From Tilletiaria anomala UBC 951 (taxonomy: Eukaryota; Basidiomycota; Exobasidiomycetes; Georgefischeriales; Tilletiariaceae), in NCBI RefSeq assembly GCF_000711695.1, contig NW_013546957.1:38761-102760 (forward strand): a stretch of DNA of 64,000 bases, in the 5' to 3' direction. The translations under genes were made by a program, and so were the position numbers. Below the pieces are notes generated by a model, which did not search any database, was not told the DNA's origin, and saw nothing but the letters and a program-made list of their open reading frames with translations. How positions within the stretch are numbered: position 1 is the stretch's first letter; each line of letters begins with the position of its first letter. Below, in pieces: positions 23,897-35,259 of this stretch.

Positions 23897-24618
23897 ATGC
23901 CCCCCTTGCGAACAAACCAAAGGTTTTGCACCGAAAATGCGCCTCCTTCGAAGTCAAGAGAGTCAGACGTGGGATCTGCAATTTCGGATGAAGACACGAG
24001 GGCCTGCCACGGTACTTCGACCTGCTATGCGACGGTACCTGGTGACGAACAAGTGGCGCTATTCAATCTGACATACCTTTGTGAAGGCTTTTACTGGCCT
24101 TTCTGCCAGCGTGTGAGTGTTGCTCCGTCCAAAGACCCAGACAAGCCGCCGCAGACGGGCGTGGGCCATGAGGCGGAAGTGCTCCATCGGAGGGCTGGAA
24201 GAAACCATGTCGTTATCAACCGTTCTCTTCATCGGGCCAACTACGCTTCTGAAAGTCCAATCCTCCGCTTTGTCTTAGGTCGCGCTCAGCGGTACACTGA
24301 CGTTGAGCGGTCACGTGGAAGCAACTGGCAGCGCTCCGTCGGAAACACGTGCCACTGGGGCGACCACCACGATAAGCGTGACGACTGGAAGCGCCAGCAC
24401 CGTTGTAGAATCGGCAAACACAGCAACCCCAGAGAGCCCCATGCACAGAGCAACCTGTGTTACGTAGAGCACGCCTTTAACGCACAGGACACCGGGAAAC
24501 CCAACAGAGAAATCAGGCAATGCGAGAACCACCACGCCAGGTTCTGTGACACCGTCTCCCGCAGAGCCGACGCCGTCCACAGCCGGTGCTGTTGAGTCTG
24601 GGGGAAGATGCGACTACA
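23897..24618 (+). other. possible secreted Cys- and Ser/Thr-rich protein gene, perhaps broken
   Basis: A frame through 23990-24112 encodes a compact Cys-containing stretch (ACHGTSTCYATV, then NLTYLCEGFYWPFCQR) that reads like an extracellular domain. It stops at a good GTGAGT donor (24113). Splicing to the CTTAG at 24278 would join, in frame, a Ser/Thr-rich segment typical of secreted or GPI-anchored fungal proteins (TGSAPSETRATGATTTISV). That frame meets TAG near 24466. Beyond the stop the same frame stays Ser/Thr/Pro-rich and ends in GGRCDYSACSK before TAG at 24616-24618. I find no signal-peptide exon. It may be a real gene with introns I cannot place, or a decaying copy. No function is proposed. 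Confidence 0.25.
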
Positions 24619-25129
24619 GTGCCTGCAGTAAATAGTCACCAGAGAAAATTGCCCGAGCCTGAGTCCGCACTTCGGTCAGGAGAAGGTGTATTGGTCGCCG
24701 TAGCGGGCCAGCTCCTAGGGCGCCTGCATACGCGGTGCGACGAAATGCACATCTGTAGCCTCGGAAGCAACATGCATGGCTGTGGGAGGAAACTGTTAAT
24801 CTGGGACACTTAAAAGTACCCAAGAACATTCATCTTGACCTTAGGTAGTCATCATATCATTCACTGAGAACGAATACCTGGCGGTATTTCCAAGAGAATG
24901 TTGGGGTCTAAATGAAAGTCATGTAAATCCATAGAAATGCAGTGGCCTCCGTATCCCTTGCACATATCATCGTATGCACCGGCATAATAGGATAGGGAAT
25001 ACTGAATTATTGATTTCCAGATCGTTTATTATACCAACTCGCCTGCTAGAGTCTAACACGGTGTTCGGTTTTTGGCACTAAAAAGCCATCCCGTGTCGTA
25101 TGTGGCAAGGCTTACCCAGGACATACAGT
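24619..25129. other. intergenic, nothing recognised
   Basis: About 510 bases, more AT-rich toward 24.9-25.1 kb. It is the 3' flank of the oxidoreductase remnant. No gene or repeat recognised. Confidence 0.5.
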
Positions 25130-26131
25130 CTACAAGCTATAGGGCTCGATATTGACGGTCGAGTTCCCTTCCAATGCCTTCCTGATAGCCTCGCAAACCA
25201 AAAGCGCCGCGAGTCCCGCCTGTGCTGTGCAGCTGAGCGCTTCCTCCCCTCGGATGACCTTGAAGAAGTGGTTCAGCTGCAGCTCGGAAGGAACGCCCTC
25301 TGGGACGGGAACGACCTCTCTGGACAGCTCGCTGCTCCAAGATTTCTCCCCCTTGTACGACCAGACGGACATTTCCGGAACACTCACGCTCCTATCCGTC
25401 CCAAACACGCGGTCGACGTTCTGTCCCGCTTTGGGAATCAGGGGGTTCTCGCCAGTGCCAGACTCGAAGTTATACAGTGAGGGCAGGTTGTCCGCCACGA
25501 GGAAAGAGCCGACGGCACTGGAATTGAATCTCAGTGTGAGAGCTGCGCCCTCCTCCGCGTCGAGGCCACTTTGCGACTCGATCTTCTCCCTATACACGGT
25601 AGTGATGGGTCCCATAAGGTAGTGCAGGAGATCAACCTCGTGAATCATGTTGATCAGAACAACGCCACCGGTCTTGTCCTGCCGCCAAGCTGTAGGCGGC
25701 TGGTAGTAGTCCAAGGACTTGTATAGTGTCCACATTCCGTTGATAGCGAGCACTTTGCCAAGCTTGCCAGATGAGGAGACGATCTCTTTCGCTGCGACCA
25801 TATAGGGATTGAAGCGGCGGTGGTGTCCAACGAGGGCCTTGACGCCTGTCGTGGACAGATGCTGGAGGAGGTCCTTGCCGCTCGGGATGTCGGTGCTGAA
25901 TGGCTTCTCGACGAGGATGTGGATGCCGGCGGAAGAAAGTTCCTTGGAAATGGGAACGTGGGTATGGTGGGGCGTGCAGTCGTCAATTGGGCGGCCAGAT
26001 CAGCTCCTCCTTGCATCGGGTCGACAATGGCTACCAGCTCGGTGTCCGGGCTGCCCGTGGCAGTCCTTGCGTGGCGGGGCCCGATCAGGCCGGCGCCGAT
26101 GACGACGAAACGAAGCTTAAATTGCGATGAC
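25130..26131 (-). pseudogene. Gfo/Idh/MocA-family oxidoreductase, frameshifted remnant
   Basis: The C-terminal two thirds are clear: HTHVPISKELSSAGIHILVE, the catalytic-lysine motif EKPFS, and KALVGHHRRFNP. These are followed by GGVVLINMIHEVDLLHYLMG and an intact end at 25130. The family are NAD(P)-dependent sugar or inositol-type dehydrogenases. The N-terminal Rossmann start FVVIGAGLIGPRHA and VAIVDPMQGGADLAAQL is present in another frame. At about 25982-25983 the frame jumps and roughly 20 residues between the second strand and the TPHHTHVP loop are missing, with no GT..AG intron to explain it. No ATG precedes the Rossmann strand before an upstream stop. Deletion, frameshift and lost start together argue for a pseudogene; an assembly error is the alternative. 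Confidence 0.75.
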
Positions 26132-26992
26132 AGAACGGGAAAGAGTGAGGATCTTTAGATGGGATCGGATTGTATACAGAAGCGCGAGTAAGGATGATGT
26201 TCTGCTTCGTGTGTTTGTCCCCCTAAAAAACCGTGGATGTCGTTGTCACCGGGTAATATTGTGATTTGTGAGAGCCCACCAGGAAAGTGGAGGAGCCGCA
26301 GAGGCAGGTACATGCTCAGCAGCAAGGATTGATGCAAGAGAAGCAAGCCAGTCGACTCATCAGGCGCAAGCAGCATGAGCAATAGGGCAACATTATAGAC
26401 CTCACAAATAAAAACAAGACAGTCCTAAACGAACTTGACAGCGTCAAGCTCGACCGCAGGCTCCTGACGAGCCGGATTTTTCAAGGTGAGGATGACTTGG
26501 ACAAAGCGCCGATGCGGATGTATCGTGTCAAGATGCTTTACAAGGGAAGTACCATACTATCGTTGCTTGACGCATCCTTTATGTGCTCCACATTTGCACT
26601 TTCGCGACGTCATCGCGCTCTCATTCCCGAACAGAGTTTTCGGGCGCGTCTGCCGACCAGGTTGTTGGCATGTAACCGTCAGTTGCGACGATGTCGTGAA
26701 CTGCACAGATCCGGTTGCGAGTACGTCTAACAATGACGGTATCTTCTTCTCTTTTTGCAAAGCATCCTGTCACCGTGACTCAATTTTGGCAGGCAGGTTG
26801 GGGCCTCCAGAGAATAGAGTGCGGAAAGCATAATGCTCAAGAGCGAGTCATTTTCGGGACAGAGACTCCAGAGAATCCGTTGGGGATTAGGTGCATTGAG
26901 CGAATGCGATGCGACGTACATGACTTATGTGATACCAGAAGGGCGTTGCACACACAAGATGCGCTCCGAATGCCAAACAAGTATGTTGATTG
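26132..26992. other. intergenic with one copy of a dispersed repeat
   Basis: About 860 bases between the oxidoreductase remnant and the next plus-strand gene. Its right third (about 26763-27000) is a copy of the repeat described separately. The remainder has only short frames without family features. Confidence 0.5.
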
Positions 26993-27004
26993 ATGGAACC
27001 TGAA
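26763..27004. repeat. dispersed repeat, copy A
   Basis: Shares ordered blocks with 42996-43252: CATCCTG..GACTCA..TTGG.AGGCAG, then CCTCCAGAGAA.AGAGTG, GGACAGAGA, and CGTTGGGGA. The most similar block is AAGATGCGCT.CG.ATGCC followed by ATTGATGGAA. Both copies lie in the same orientation. The minus-strand translations also match in patches (PQRI, LCPE, CSLE or YSLE, CLP). Divergence is substantial, so this is an old, inactive element. No terminal repeats or target duplication could be defined. Confidence 0.6.
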
Positions 27005-28322
27005 CCCGAGAGGTCGGCAGGTAAAGTTTCTTGCATCTCCGTGGTCTAGCTTACATTACAGACCGAGCGCAGGCCCTCAATCACTGTCATGTTTCGCAGC
27101 AACTTCAGCAGCAAGCATACCGAAAGAGGTCGCCTGCTTCCGGGCGGAGATCTTTGATTATTACACCGCTGAATTCCGGGCAGAGACCTTCGTTTACCTC
27201 TCACTTTTTGCCAAAAACCCAGCAGCAATCACAACAACAAACGTCATCTGCTCCTTCGCGTCGATGGAATCAGAAGAATGGGCTGTACGATGTACCACCA
27301 AGGCTTTTCTGCAACAAGCAGCCCTTTCTGAGGCATATGTCAAAGACGTGAGGTCAAGGCCATCATCTCCCGGTCCTCAAATGCTATCCAGCGCGGGGCA
27401 ACCCTGCCTTGCAACCCTGCCTTGCAGCCCTACTTTCCGGCTTTTCTCCCTGCAAACGTGGAACAGCCCGCGCGATGCAAGGATAGCGGTGGGACGCTCG
27501 GAATTGCACCAGCGAGAACCCCTACATTTTCGAAGGAAGATGCTCTGCATGCGTTAGATCAGAATGACACGGCTAATGAGCCATTGGGTATCGTATCCGA
27601 TGAGGAAACTTCTACACGCCGCAGCACCGGTGCAAATGGGTTTGGAGGGTCTAGAGCAGATTCGCCCGTTAGCTTGGTTGAAGATGCTCAGGACGCACCG
27701 AATGAACAACTCGGTGCAGAACTCCTTTGGGTGCCAGGAGTGATCCAGGATCGGTATCCGACAGCATCATTGAGAAAGATACCGGAGGGTCTCGAGCAGA
27801 ATCTCGACCCAGCCCAAAATCTACAATCTAAATGCTCCGCTCGGAAGCCGAGTCGGAAGTTGAAGAGCCGCTAAATCCAAGGACGGGAACGCCGACACTT
27901 AAAGAAGATGGTCCATTGTTCTCTGCGATGGTGTTCCATTGGACCTTGGTGAACGACACCATGGAAGGCGTCAGAAGTGTGAACGTGTCACGACCTTTGA
28001 TCGGAAGGACTCCTACGGATGAAGCGGTTGGAGTCAATTCATCTCCTCCCACCACTGTGACACTCCAAGTCGTGGGTGCAAGTCCGCCTAGAGGATCGCC
28101 CCGCAGAATGGGAGAGAGCATTTTAGTAAACAGCCCGGAACTCCCACTTCATCCATAGGGGGGCTCACCCCTCTGGTCAAAGAAAGAACTCTTAGGAACC
28201 GATTCAAAGAGGGTCGCGATGGCCCACCGAACGCTTTTGCAAGCCCTTTCACGAATAGGGATGACATCCTAGCCTTCACACCGCCTCATCCGCTTGGGAT
28301 GCTGATTCGGGTGCAAGATTGA
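26993..28322 (+). CDS. uncharacterised multi-exon gene
   Basis: I do not recognise this protein. Exon 1 would be 26993-27020 (MEPEPERSA). A clean CAG|GTAAAG donor and TTACAG acceptor join it to 27062 onward, whose frame runs to about 27347 and is Gln/Ser/Arg-rich (RRWNQKNGLYDVPPRLF). Downstream, three coding-like stretches follow in shifting frames. One is acidic and disordered (about 27487-27874, with ARTPTFSKEDALHAL). The next is 27850-28056 (TPTLKEDGPLFSAMV). The last ends in VKERTLRNRFKEGRDGPP and FTPPHPLGMLIRVQD at a stop at 28320-28322. Candidate introns are 27348-27486 and 28057-28106; the join near 27850 is unresolved. The proposed ATG sits at the edge of repeat copy A. It could equally be a degenerating gene. 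Confidence 0.4.
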
Positions 28323-28723
28323 GCTTGTCGCAACGAGCTGCCCTGTCTGAACACCGAAGCGCAGTGCTGGCATTCATCCATCAGCAGTAAATTTTCTACC
28401 TTCAGCACGCGCTCAAGCAAAGCAGCTTACAAGCCGTTCTACTCTCGCCCAACTCGTCCATCAAGGCGCGATCGGATGGGCACAGAAGTGACGAAGATAG
28501 TGCGCTGTCTCTGTCCGCGCATCGCCCCTTGCCCATCCCGGCTCAGCTACCGCGCAATTCCCAGCGCTTCTCACAAGTCTTGAAGATACTACGAGCCCTT
28601 CGGTCGCATGAATTGGATCTATTGTTTTTAATTGCTCAGTGCGCAATTCATCGCTGATATTTTATATTCCACAACGTGCAGTCCATCACTCCCTTCCACA
28701 TTCGGTGGTCACTCTCGTTACAA
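28323..28723. other. convergent intergenic region
   Basis: About 400 bases between the stop of the uncharacterised gene and the stop of the E2 gene. Both presumably terminate transcription here. No further feature seen. Confidence 0.5.
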
Positions 28724-30576
28724 TTACTTGAGCAAGCCGAGCCACGACTGAGGATTTTCCAGAAGCTCCTTCCATCGCAAGACAAATTTGGCCAATTCCG
28801 CGCCTTCCACCACGCGATGGTCACTGGTGAAGCTGACCGGCATAATTAAACGCCGCACGACTGTGTCGGGGTCAAGCCCTTCCGCTCGGAGAGAATCGGT
28901 GTTCCAAAGTGGCGTCTCGCTCGCGAACCTTGGCAGTGCTTTTGTGCGACCCAAAGCCCCGATGGCAAGCTGTCCGGTTGGTGGAAGGAGCGGGTGAGTG
29001 TACGTCCCGCCGCCCACTGCACCGATGTTGCTGAGAGTGACCGTACCGGTTGCACGCAGATCGGATGCAGGCAGACCCTTGGGGCCGTGTCCACGGGTCT
29101 GCAATTGGGCAATACGCGAGGCAAGCGAATAGACACTCTGCGCCTTGACATCTTGCAATGCAGGCGTCAGCAGCCCTTGCGGGGTGGAGAGTGCGATGGA
29201 AATGTCGTGCGTAGCACGGCGCTGCAGCTTGGCCGCTGACGAGATACTCTGGGCATCTTTCCCGAGTACGTCTGCCGGGATGGCAAGCTGCGAGCGGAAC
29301 AACGGGTGCTCGTCGAGTGCCATGGAGAGTGCCTTGACGAGCAGAGGGAGCATGGTGATCTTGTCTAACTGCGCATCGGCATCTGCGCGAGAGGTGATCG
29401 CACCCTCTGTTTCTCCGCGACGCAGAGTCTTGCGATACTGTGCAGGCACATGTTGCGAGAGTGCCAGCCGTACCTGCTCCAGAGCGGTCACGTCGATCTC
29501 CTCGGAGAATGCAAAGTGCGGGACTTGCAGCGTCGCAGTCATCGCGCGGAACATGGCCCGCCGGGTAGGGTCCAGGGACACGGTCTCTGCGGCCTCTGGG
29601 GGCGCTTGTGAAGAGTGTGAACTGGAAGCGCCTGGTTGTATAGCCGCAACAGCAGCAGCAGCACTTGGCTCGCCAGCAACATCGGACCTAGCAGCGCTGC
29701 TTTGTATGTAGTTCAGCACGTCCTCCTTGGTGACCCTACCGTCTCTGCCTGTTCCCTTGACGTTCTTCAGATTCAACTGGTTGTCTCGTGCGATGCGGCG
29801 GACGGCCGGTGTCGCGAGAACGGGCCCTGCTTCAGGCGTGTGACCGCCAGCGGACAATGGATGAGGATTTGATCGGAAGCCCTGCTGGTCTACTTTTGAA
29901 GTGTCTGTCGACTCGACAGTCACATTTCCATCCGAAGCTGGCGACGATTCTGTTTGCACTGGTTCTGCGGCGGGGGATGGCGCCAGATAGCCACTATCTG
30001 CCCCTCCTTGTGCCTCTTGTTCGATTTCGCACAGAGGCGACCCGACCCTCGCGACTTCTCCCTCTTTGTACAGGAGTGATTTGATCTTTCCCGCGTACCT
30101 GCTTGTAATCTCAACGCTAGCCTTGTCCGACTGTACCTCGCAGATCGGGTCGAACTCCTCTACCATTGCGCCAGGCTGGACCATCCTTTACGTTCGATAA
30201 GGATGTGCGCAGAAGAGGACTTTAGCTCAAGAAATCCACAATGGATATGAGGCCATCAAACTGACCATTTGATGATTTCGCATTCCGTGATGCCTTCGCC
30301 TACATCGGCAAGCAAGAAGGGAACCACCTTGGACTGTGCCTGGAGCGACGAGAAATGAAAGGACGCTGCCGTCGTTCTCGGGCGCCCGAAGATGGAAGCT
30401 TGCCTTGAAACAAACCTCTGTGAAGATAGATAGTTCGGTGAGCAGCTCGAATGCCGTCGCGCAGAAGCGCAAGTCACTCGCAAAGAGGCCGTTACAGGAG
30501 GAGCACGAGCGGGTGCACCGTGAGCACCGTGTTGCAGGCTCGCAAGCAAAGTGCGTGTTTGCCTTCCAGATGACAT
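28724..30576 (-). CDS. DBT: branched-chain 2-ketoacid dehydrogenase E2 (lipoamide acyltransferase)
   Basis: Two exons, 30576-30266 and 30185-28724; the splice restores ECEIIKWMVQPGAMV. About 590 residues. Known role: mitochondrial core acyltransferase of Val/Leu/Ile ketoacid oxidation. Order: a Ser/Arg-rich presequence (about 1-75), then one lipoyl domain with the modified lysine in EVQSDKASVEITSRY. Next is a linker and a peripheral subunit-binding domain (ATPAVRRIARDNQLNLKNV and GTGRDGRVTKEDVL). The C-terminal catalytic domain contains VPHFAFSEEIDVT and IGAVGGGTYTHPLLP. ICEVQSDKAS favours the branched-chain enzyme over pyruvate or oxoglutarate E2. The active-site motif, usually HxxxDG, reads HRVVEG: His is kept but Asp is Glu. 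ATG at 30576 was preferred because upstream in-frame codons lack ATG. Confidence 0.88.
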
Positions 30577-31228
30577 CCTGACGGAGGGATCCTTCACAGC
30601 TCGCTTCGTACGGTTGGGCGGTCACTCCAGTGATGTTCAAGGCCTTCATGCGTTCTGTGTAGGGGTGCGTTCTTTGCAGACATTTATGTAGTGATCGGCT
30701 CCAAGGTCGGGGTCATGCAGCTGCAAACAGCCAAGGGCAAGTCCAACTTGCTCTCCGCAAACGTCATTCGAGGCCACTGTAACAGTGTCCACAATGCTGC
30801 CAGCTTCAGCGGGGAACCGCGCATAGCCGAACGTTCAGCGACACTCTACTCAGCTCGATAGATGGCATAACTTCAGCAACCGATAGCCATCCACTGCATT
30901 TGCATGTTGCGGCCTGTAATCGGTTCTATTTAGTAGTCAGCGCTACCATTGAGATGTTGCTTAACTGAAACTCTGGACCGTGATGATGACCGCCAAAGGT
31001 AACGCCTAAAAGACTGGCAATAACCTTCGCCCGATATTTGACTCGCTGCACAGCGGGTCTCCGGAAATTTGCTGAGCCTCGACCTCGACGCGCGCAACAC
31101 AACAATCGGAGCGCTTGAGAGCGTACAAGTGGCCACCATAATCGCTAATCATGGGCGAAGAGAAGCTGAACTGCATTCGATTCACAGGAGTCTTGTCGTT
31201 TTCCTTAAGTGCAATGAAATTACACTAT
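30577..31228. other. E2 promoter and BRH2 3' flank
   Basis: About 650 bases. Both flanking genes are on the minus strand, so this holds the BRH2 terminator and E2 promoter. Only short frames; no motif recognised. Confidence 0.5.
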
Positions 31229-34200
31229 CTAAGAAAGTCTGATCCACTTCGTGTCCTTTCTCGTCGCCAAGAAGATCTCCGCATCATCGTCGGGGCCTCT
31301 CCACGCTGTCGTCGAGACAGGCACGAGGCTGGTGATCATGAAGCAATTTCCCACTTTCAGCTCTCCCTCTACCAGATTCGCTGCGTCCCACACAGTCAGC
31401 TGCGCTTCTCTCGCGCAAGACTTGCGGCCATCCGCCGCATCGTCTTCCGACAGCCGGGGAAAGAAGTCGACCGCCTTGATCACGCGGAAGGAGCGCACGT
31501 TGCGTGGCCCAACTTTTTCGTCGAGCTCTGCCTCGAGTTCGGCATGCGCTTCATCTTGAAGTTGCAGCTTGCGTTGGTGTGCTGCGTCGACCAGCGTGTT
31601 GATCTTTCGACCTAAATTAGGAACCTTGCGCAGAACCATGTTCGCGTCAGGCGACTTTTCGAGGTTGTCCAGTATCTCGTCTGCGTTGAACTCTTCCTCT
31701 ACGTTCTCCGTTTTGCCCTTGGCATGCCTCTGTGCAGCTTGTAGCAGCTCGCAGATGAGATGACTGCGACGCATCTGCTGATTCCACACATGCTCGAGCT
31801 TTGTCCGCCATTCGTCTCTGTCCCGAGTCCATTCAGCAGCCGCTTGCAATTCTTCCGCTTCGTTGCGCGCGGTGGACATGACAGACTTGTTGCCGAGCTT
31901 CTCAGGTGGTAGCATGTCGATATATGCCATCGGATAGACGCGGACGATCTCAACCCGCATCGCTGCGATCGATCCGCCACTCCCACACAAGCTTCGCATG
32001 GTCGATATGAATGGCGTCGCGCAGAGACCCATGCGAGCATCCCAGCGGGCGAGCGAGCATCCATTCGCATGTATAGCTAGTGTGGATGTTTTGAAAGCCG
32101 CAAGAACGTCTGTGCCGTCGCCTGAGCATTCCAGCTACGCGAAGCAACGTGAATGAAAGCGTGAAATCCGATCAGTCAGCCGTCACGCCTCAACGTTCTC
32201 TCCAAGAAGACTCACCCGTGCACCAGAAATATGTAGCTTCTGGCCGACCTTCAGCCTCCCCCTGACAATGGCGCGGAATAGCGTCTCGTCAATCTTCGTT
32301 TGAATCTGGTACCATCCATCTGTCAACACAACCGGTGGAATCTGCTCTCCATCTTTGCTGCGATCAATCTGATAGACGCACAGCGTCATGGGCTGTGCGG
32401 CCGAGGAGTCGTGTTCCTGGATTCGCTTAATGGCAGAGCGATGTGCGCGATTGATCTCACGTTCGTATCTGCCAATCCACCGTCAATTGATTCAACATGT
32501 GGAAGCGACGAAGGCGAAGCCTCAAGCACTGCTTACCGATATTTGAGCTGACGGATCACCTCGCCCCATCTCCACCGTTGCTGACTCTCCCCAGGCACAT
32601 GCCTGCAAATGGCAGCCAGCTTCCAAAGGATTAGGGCCCAGTGATTTTGCACCCATCTTATATCCACATGCTTTGCGCCATCCTTCCTCAACGCTTCGAG
32701 TGCATCCAATGGTCCCAACGTCTTGTTCAGGTTACTCTCATCGCCCGCCAAGAACTCAAAGTCATGCGCTCGAGCAGGCTCCCGTAAGATGATCATAACC
32801 TCGACGGGACACCCATAGCGACATGCATCAACAGCTTGGACACTCTCGGGCTCGATGCCGTACTGCCGCATGCTCTTTCTTGATCCGTGATCCTTGAGAT
32901 CAAACATGGCTGTGTGCCGTGGAGCCGCTAATTTGGACTGTTGTTGCTGCAGAGTGAAAGCGGCATTGCGTGCTGCCGCTTTCTGTGCGGGCGATTGACT
33001 AGGCGAAGCGGCTCCGCCCGATATGGACGCAGCTTCACGCTGCAGGTGGGCAATCTGCGCTGCGCTGCCATTCTTAAACGGAGTCTTGAACCTCGACCGC
33101 TTCACCGAGCCTAGCCCAGCAGCCGGTCTCGGAGGGCGGTTGCCTAAAGAGCGGAATACTGACGAAGCCATCAGCGCTGGAGTTGGGGAATATGCGCCCG
33201 ATGCATGAGTTGCTGATTTGTCAGGTGTTTGGAAACCAAATGGAAGACGCGGAGGTGGAGGCATGGGCTCTTTTGCACTCATGGAGCTGCTCTCGCCAGC
33301 CTTTTCGACCGACTGCGCGTTTTGCACGCTCATTGGGGCTCTTTGAACGCCTATCGCTCGCGCAGTTTGTAAATGCGCCGCTGCGATGGGTCTGGCCGCT
33401 AGCGGTGTATCCGGACCTGAACCCCCGAGGGGATTGTTCCGTTTGGGCTGCATCCGTTGGGTCATTTGAGTTTCTTCGCCCGCATCGGTATCAGTAGCAG
33501 CTCTTGAGCATCCTTCCGCCTGTATCTGCGCCTGCGAACGCATTGGCTCTTTTGCGTTTCCCTTTTCCCAGTCCTCGTTATAACGTGCTATCTTGGCTTG
33601 TGCCGCCTTCAAAGCTGCTGCGCTTGGCGGAGGAACTTTACCGCCGCTGGCGAGCACGAAGCCCATGGTTGCGGGAGGGGGCGATTCTTCCCGTGTCTTA
33701 GCTTCATACTTCGCCGTTGTGGCCGTTGGGCTTGAAGGCGGTGACGAGCGTAGGAGTGCTCGTGCTTTCTGCAGAGCCGCGGGGCTGGGTCCTGCTAATG
33801 CGTTTCCTTTGGCGGTAACGAAGCCGGTAAATTGCGGTGCAGGAGTCTCAGCGCCGAGGGGCGCTTGGACAAGATCGCCCGATTTCGGCTGACTCGTGTG
33901 TTCGGAGCCGGATGAGGCCTTCTCGGGATAAACGACTACCGCTTGCTGTGCGGCCGCTGGCAGAAAGGATAATGCGTTTCCGTCCGCCATGGCCATAGCC
34001 TTCCCGTCGTCAGGAGGAACCAACCGTCTGATCTCTGGGGTGTATGCGCCTTCTCGACGGAGTGTAGACGGTTCGAAAGTCTCAGCATCGAGATCGGCAT
34101 CGTGCAGGGCGCCAAGGAAATTGCTATCGCCGAATTCGTCGTCGTCATCATCGTCAAAGTCAATGTCGAAATTTGAAGGCCGTGCCTCACTATCGCGCTT

Positions 34201-35259
34201 GCCCACAGGGCTGAGCTCCATGCAATCTTCAAAATCGATACCGGTGAGCAAGTTGTCGTGATCATCTGCTCTTGAAGGTCCTGGGCAAGGAGCTGAGGGT
34301 GGAGCAGGCACTAGTGATGGATCGGCCGGGGCGCTGAGCTCTGCTTCCGCTGGTGTGGCACTGGTCAACTTGATTGCTGCTGACCCTGTCAGTGCAGGCT
34401 CTTGTGCTTCTTTAGGTGCAACCGCTACTGAAGTATCGTATCCTTCCATGATTCGTCTAGAAAAGTCCAGCTTGACCTCTTTGTGATTCTTTGGAGGGAA
34501 AGCCTCTGGCAAGGACCCGTCGGCGACGTGTAATTCACGTGCGGTCTTAAAGCCTGCGTTCGCACCAAGACTGGCTGTTCTGAGCAGCCTCCTCTTTCGT
34601 GGAACAAATCCATATCCTGCTGTAGAAGGTTGCTGAACAGCTAACGCAGAGTCTGTGTTTACGCTTATGGCAGTGCTACCAGCATCATCCTGCCTGCCTA
34701 TGCTGGTAAATTCTTTGAGAGCCAGCGCCTTGCCTGCTTCTGCGGTTCCGAGGGTCCTTGCGCGCTTCAGAACCCTCTTTTGCCGCTGTGCAATGCTTTT
34801 CCCGCTTGACAATACTTCGGACACCTGCGGAACTGCTGCTGGTGAATTCATTGTTGCTGGAACGACCGGCTGATGATGCGGTGAGAGGCGATGCTGCACG
34901 TCCAGCATGTTCGCACCGCTTGCAGCTGCCACGACCAATCCATCTTCTGTCATGGTTATCATGGTAATAGATAATGAGAATGGGCCAGTTGATCCAAAAT
35001 CTGCTCTGCTGACCGCTTGGACGCGAGACGGTGGTGGCGAGGCAGCTTGACAAATGGATATGATAGGAGAGACAATAGCGCCGAATTCGAGAACCTCAAT
35101 GGAAGCGCGTTGCAGCGCGCCCAGGGTAAATTCAGCGAAGCAGCAGTGCCCTCTCTTCCGCCAGCGGTGAAGTGAGATGAAGACGAATGTTTTGAGGATA
35201 CCGTAAGAAAGGTTCATAGGGGGCAGCAGGTGGCAATCAAGTCTGAAGACTGGGTTCAT
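31229..35259 (-). CDS. BRH2: Brh2, BRCA2-type recombination mediator
   Basis: Three exons, 35259-32537, 32468-32216 and 32134-31229, about 1293 residues from the first ATG. Known role: loads Rad51 onto RPA-coated single-stranded DNA in homologous recombination, with Dss1 as partner. The C-terminal DNA-binding region is unmistakable: helical part WVQNHWALILWKLAAICR and RQLKYRYEREINRAHRSAIK, the latter restored by splicing. OB1 follows with LTDGWYQIQTKIDE and RGRLKVGQKLHISGA, then SLARWDARMGL, RVEIVRVYPMAYIDML and an OB2-like end. Two BRC-type repeats lie near residues 476-505 (GFVTAKGNALAGPSPAAL) and 532-557 (GFVLASGGKVPPPSAAAL), both with FxxA. The N-terminal 450 residues are disordered. The true start is uncertain; MTEDGLVV or MNSPAAVP inside are alternatives. 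Confidence 0.93.

Noticed and set aside
23876-24595. uninterrupted 239-codon plus-strand frame read as one protein
   Set aside because: Its second half is Arg/His-rich and looks like an out-of-frame reading of a Ser/Thr-rich tract; the start is not an ATG. Only the Cys-rich first part looks like real coding.
27828-28121. minus-strand frame of 97 codons antisense to the uncharacterised gene
   Set aside because: Composition mirrors the plus-strand frame and it has no splice context; kept only as an alternative strand assignment.
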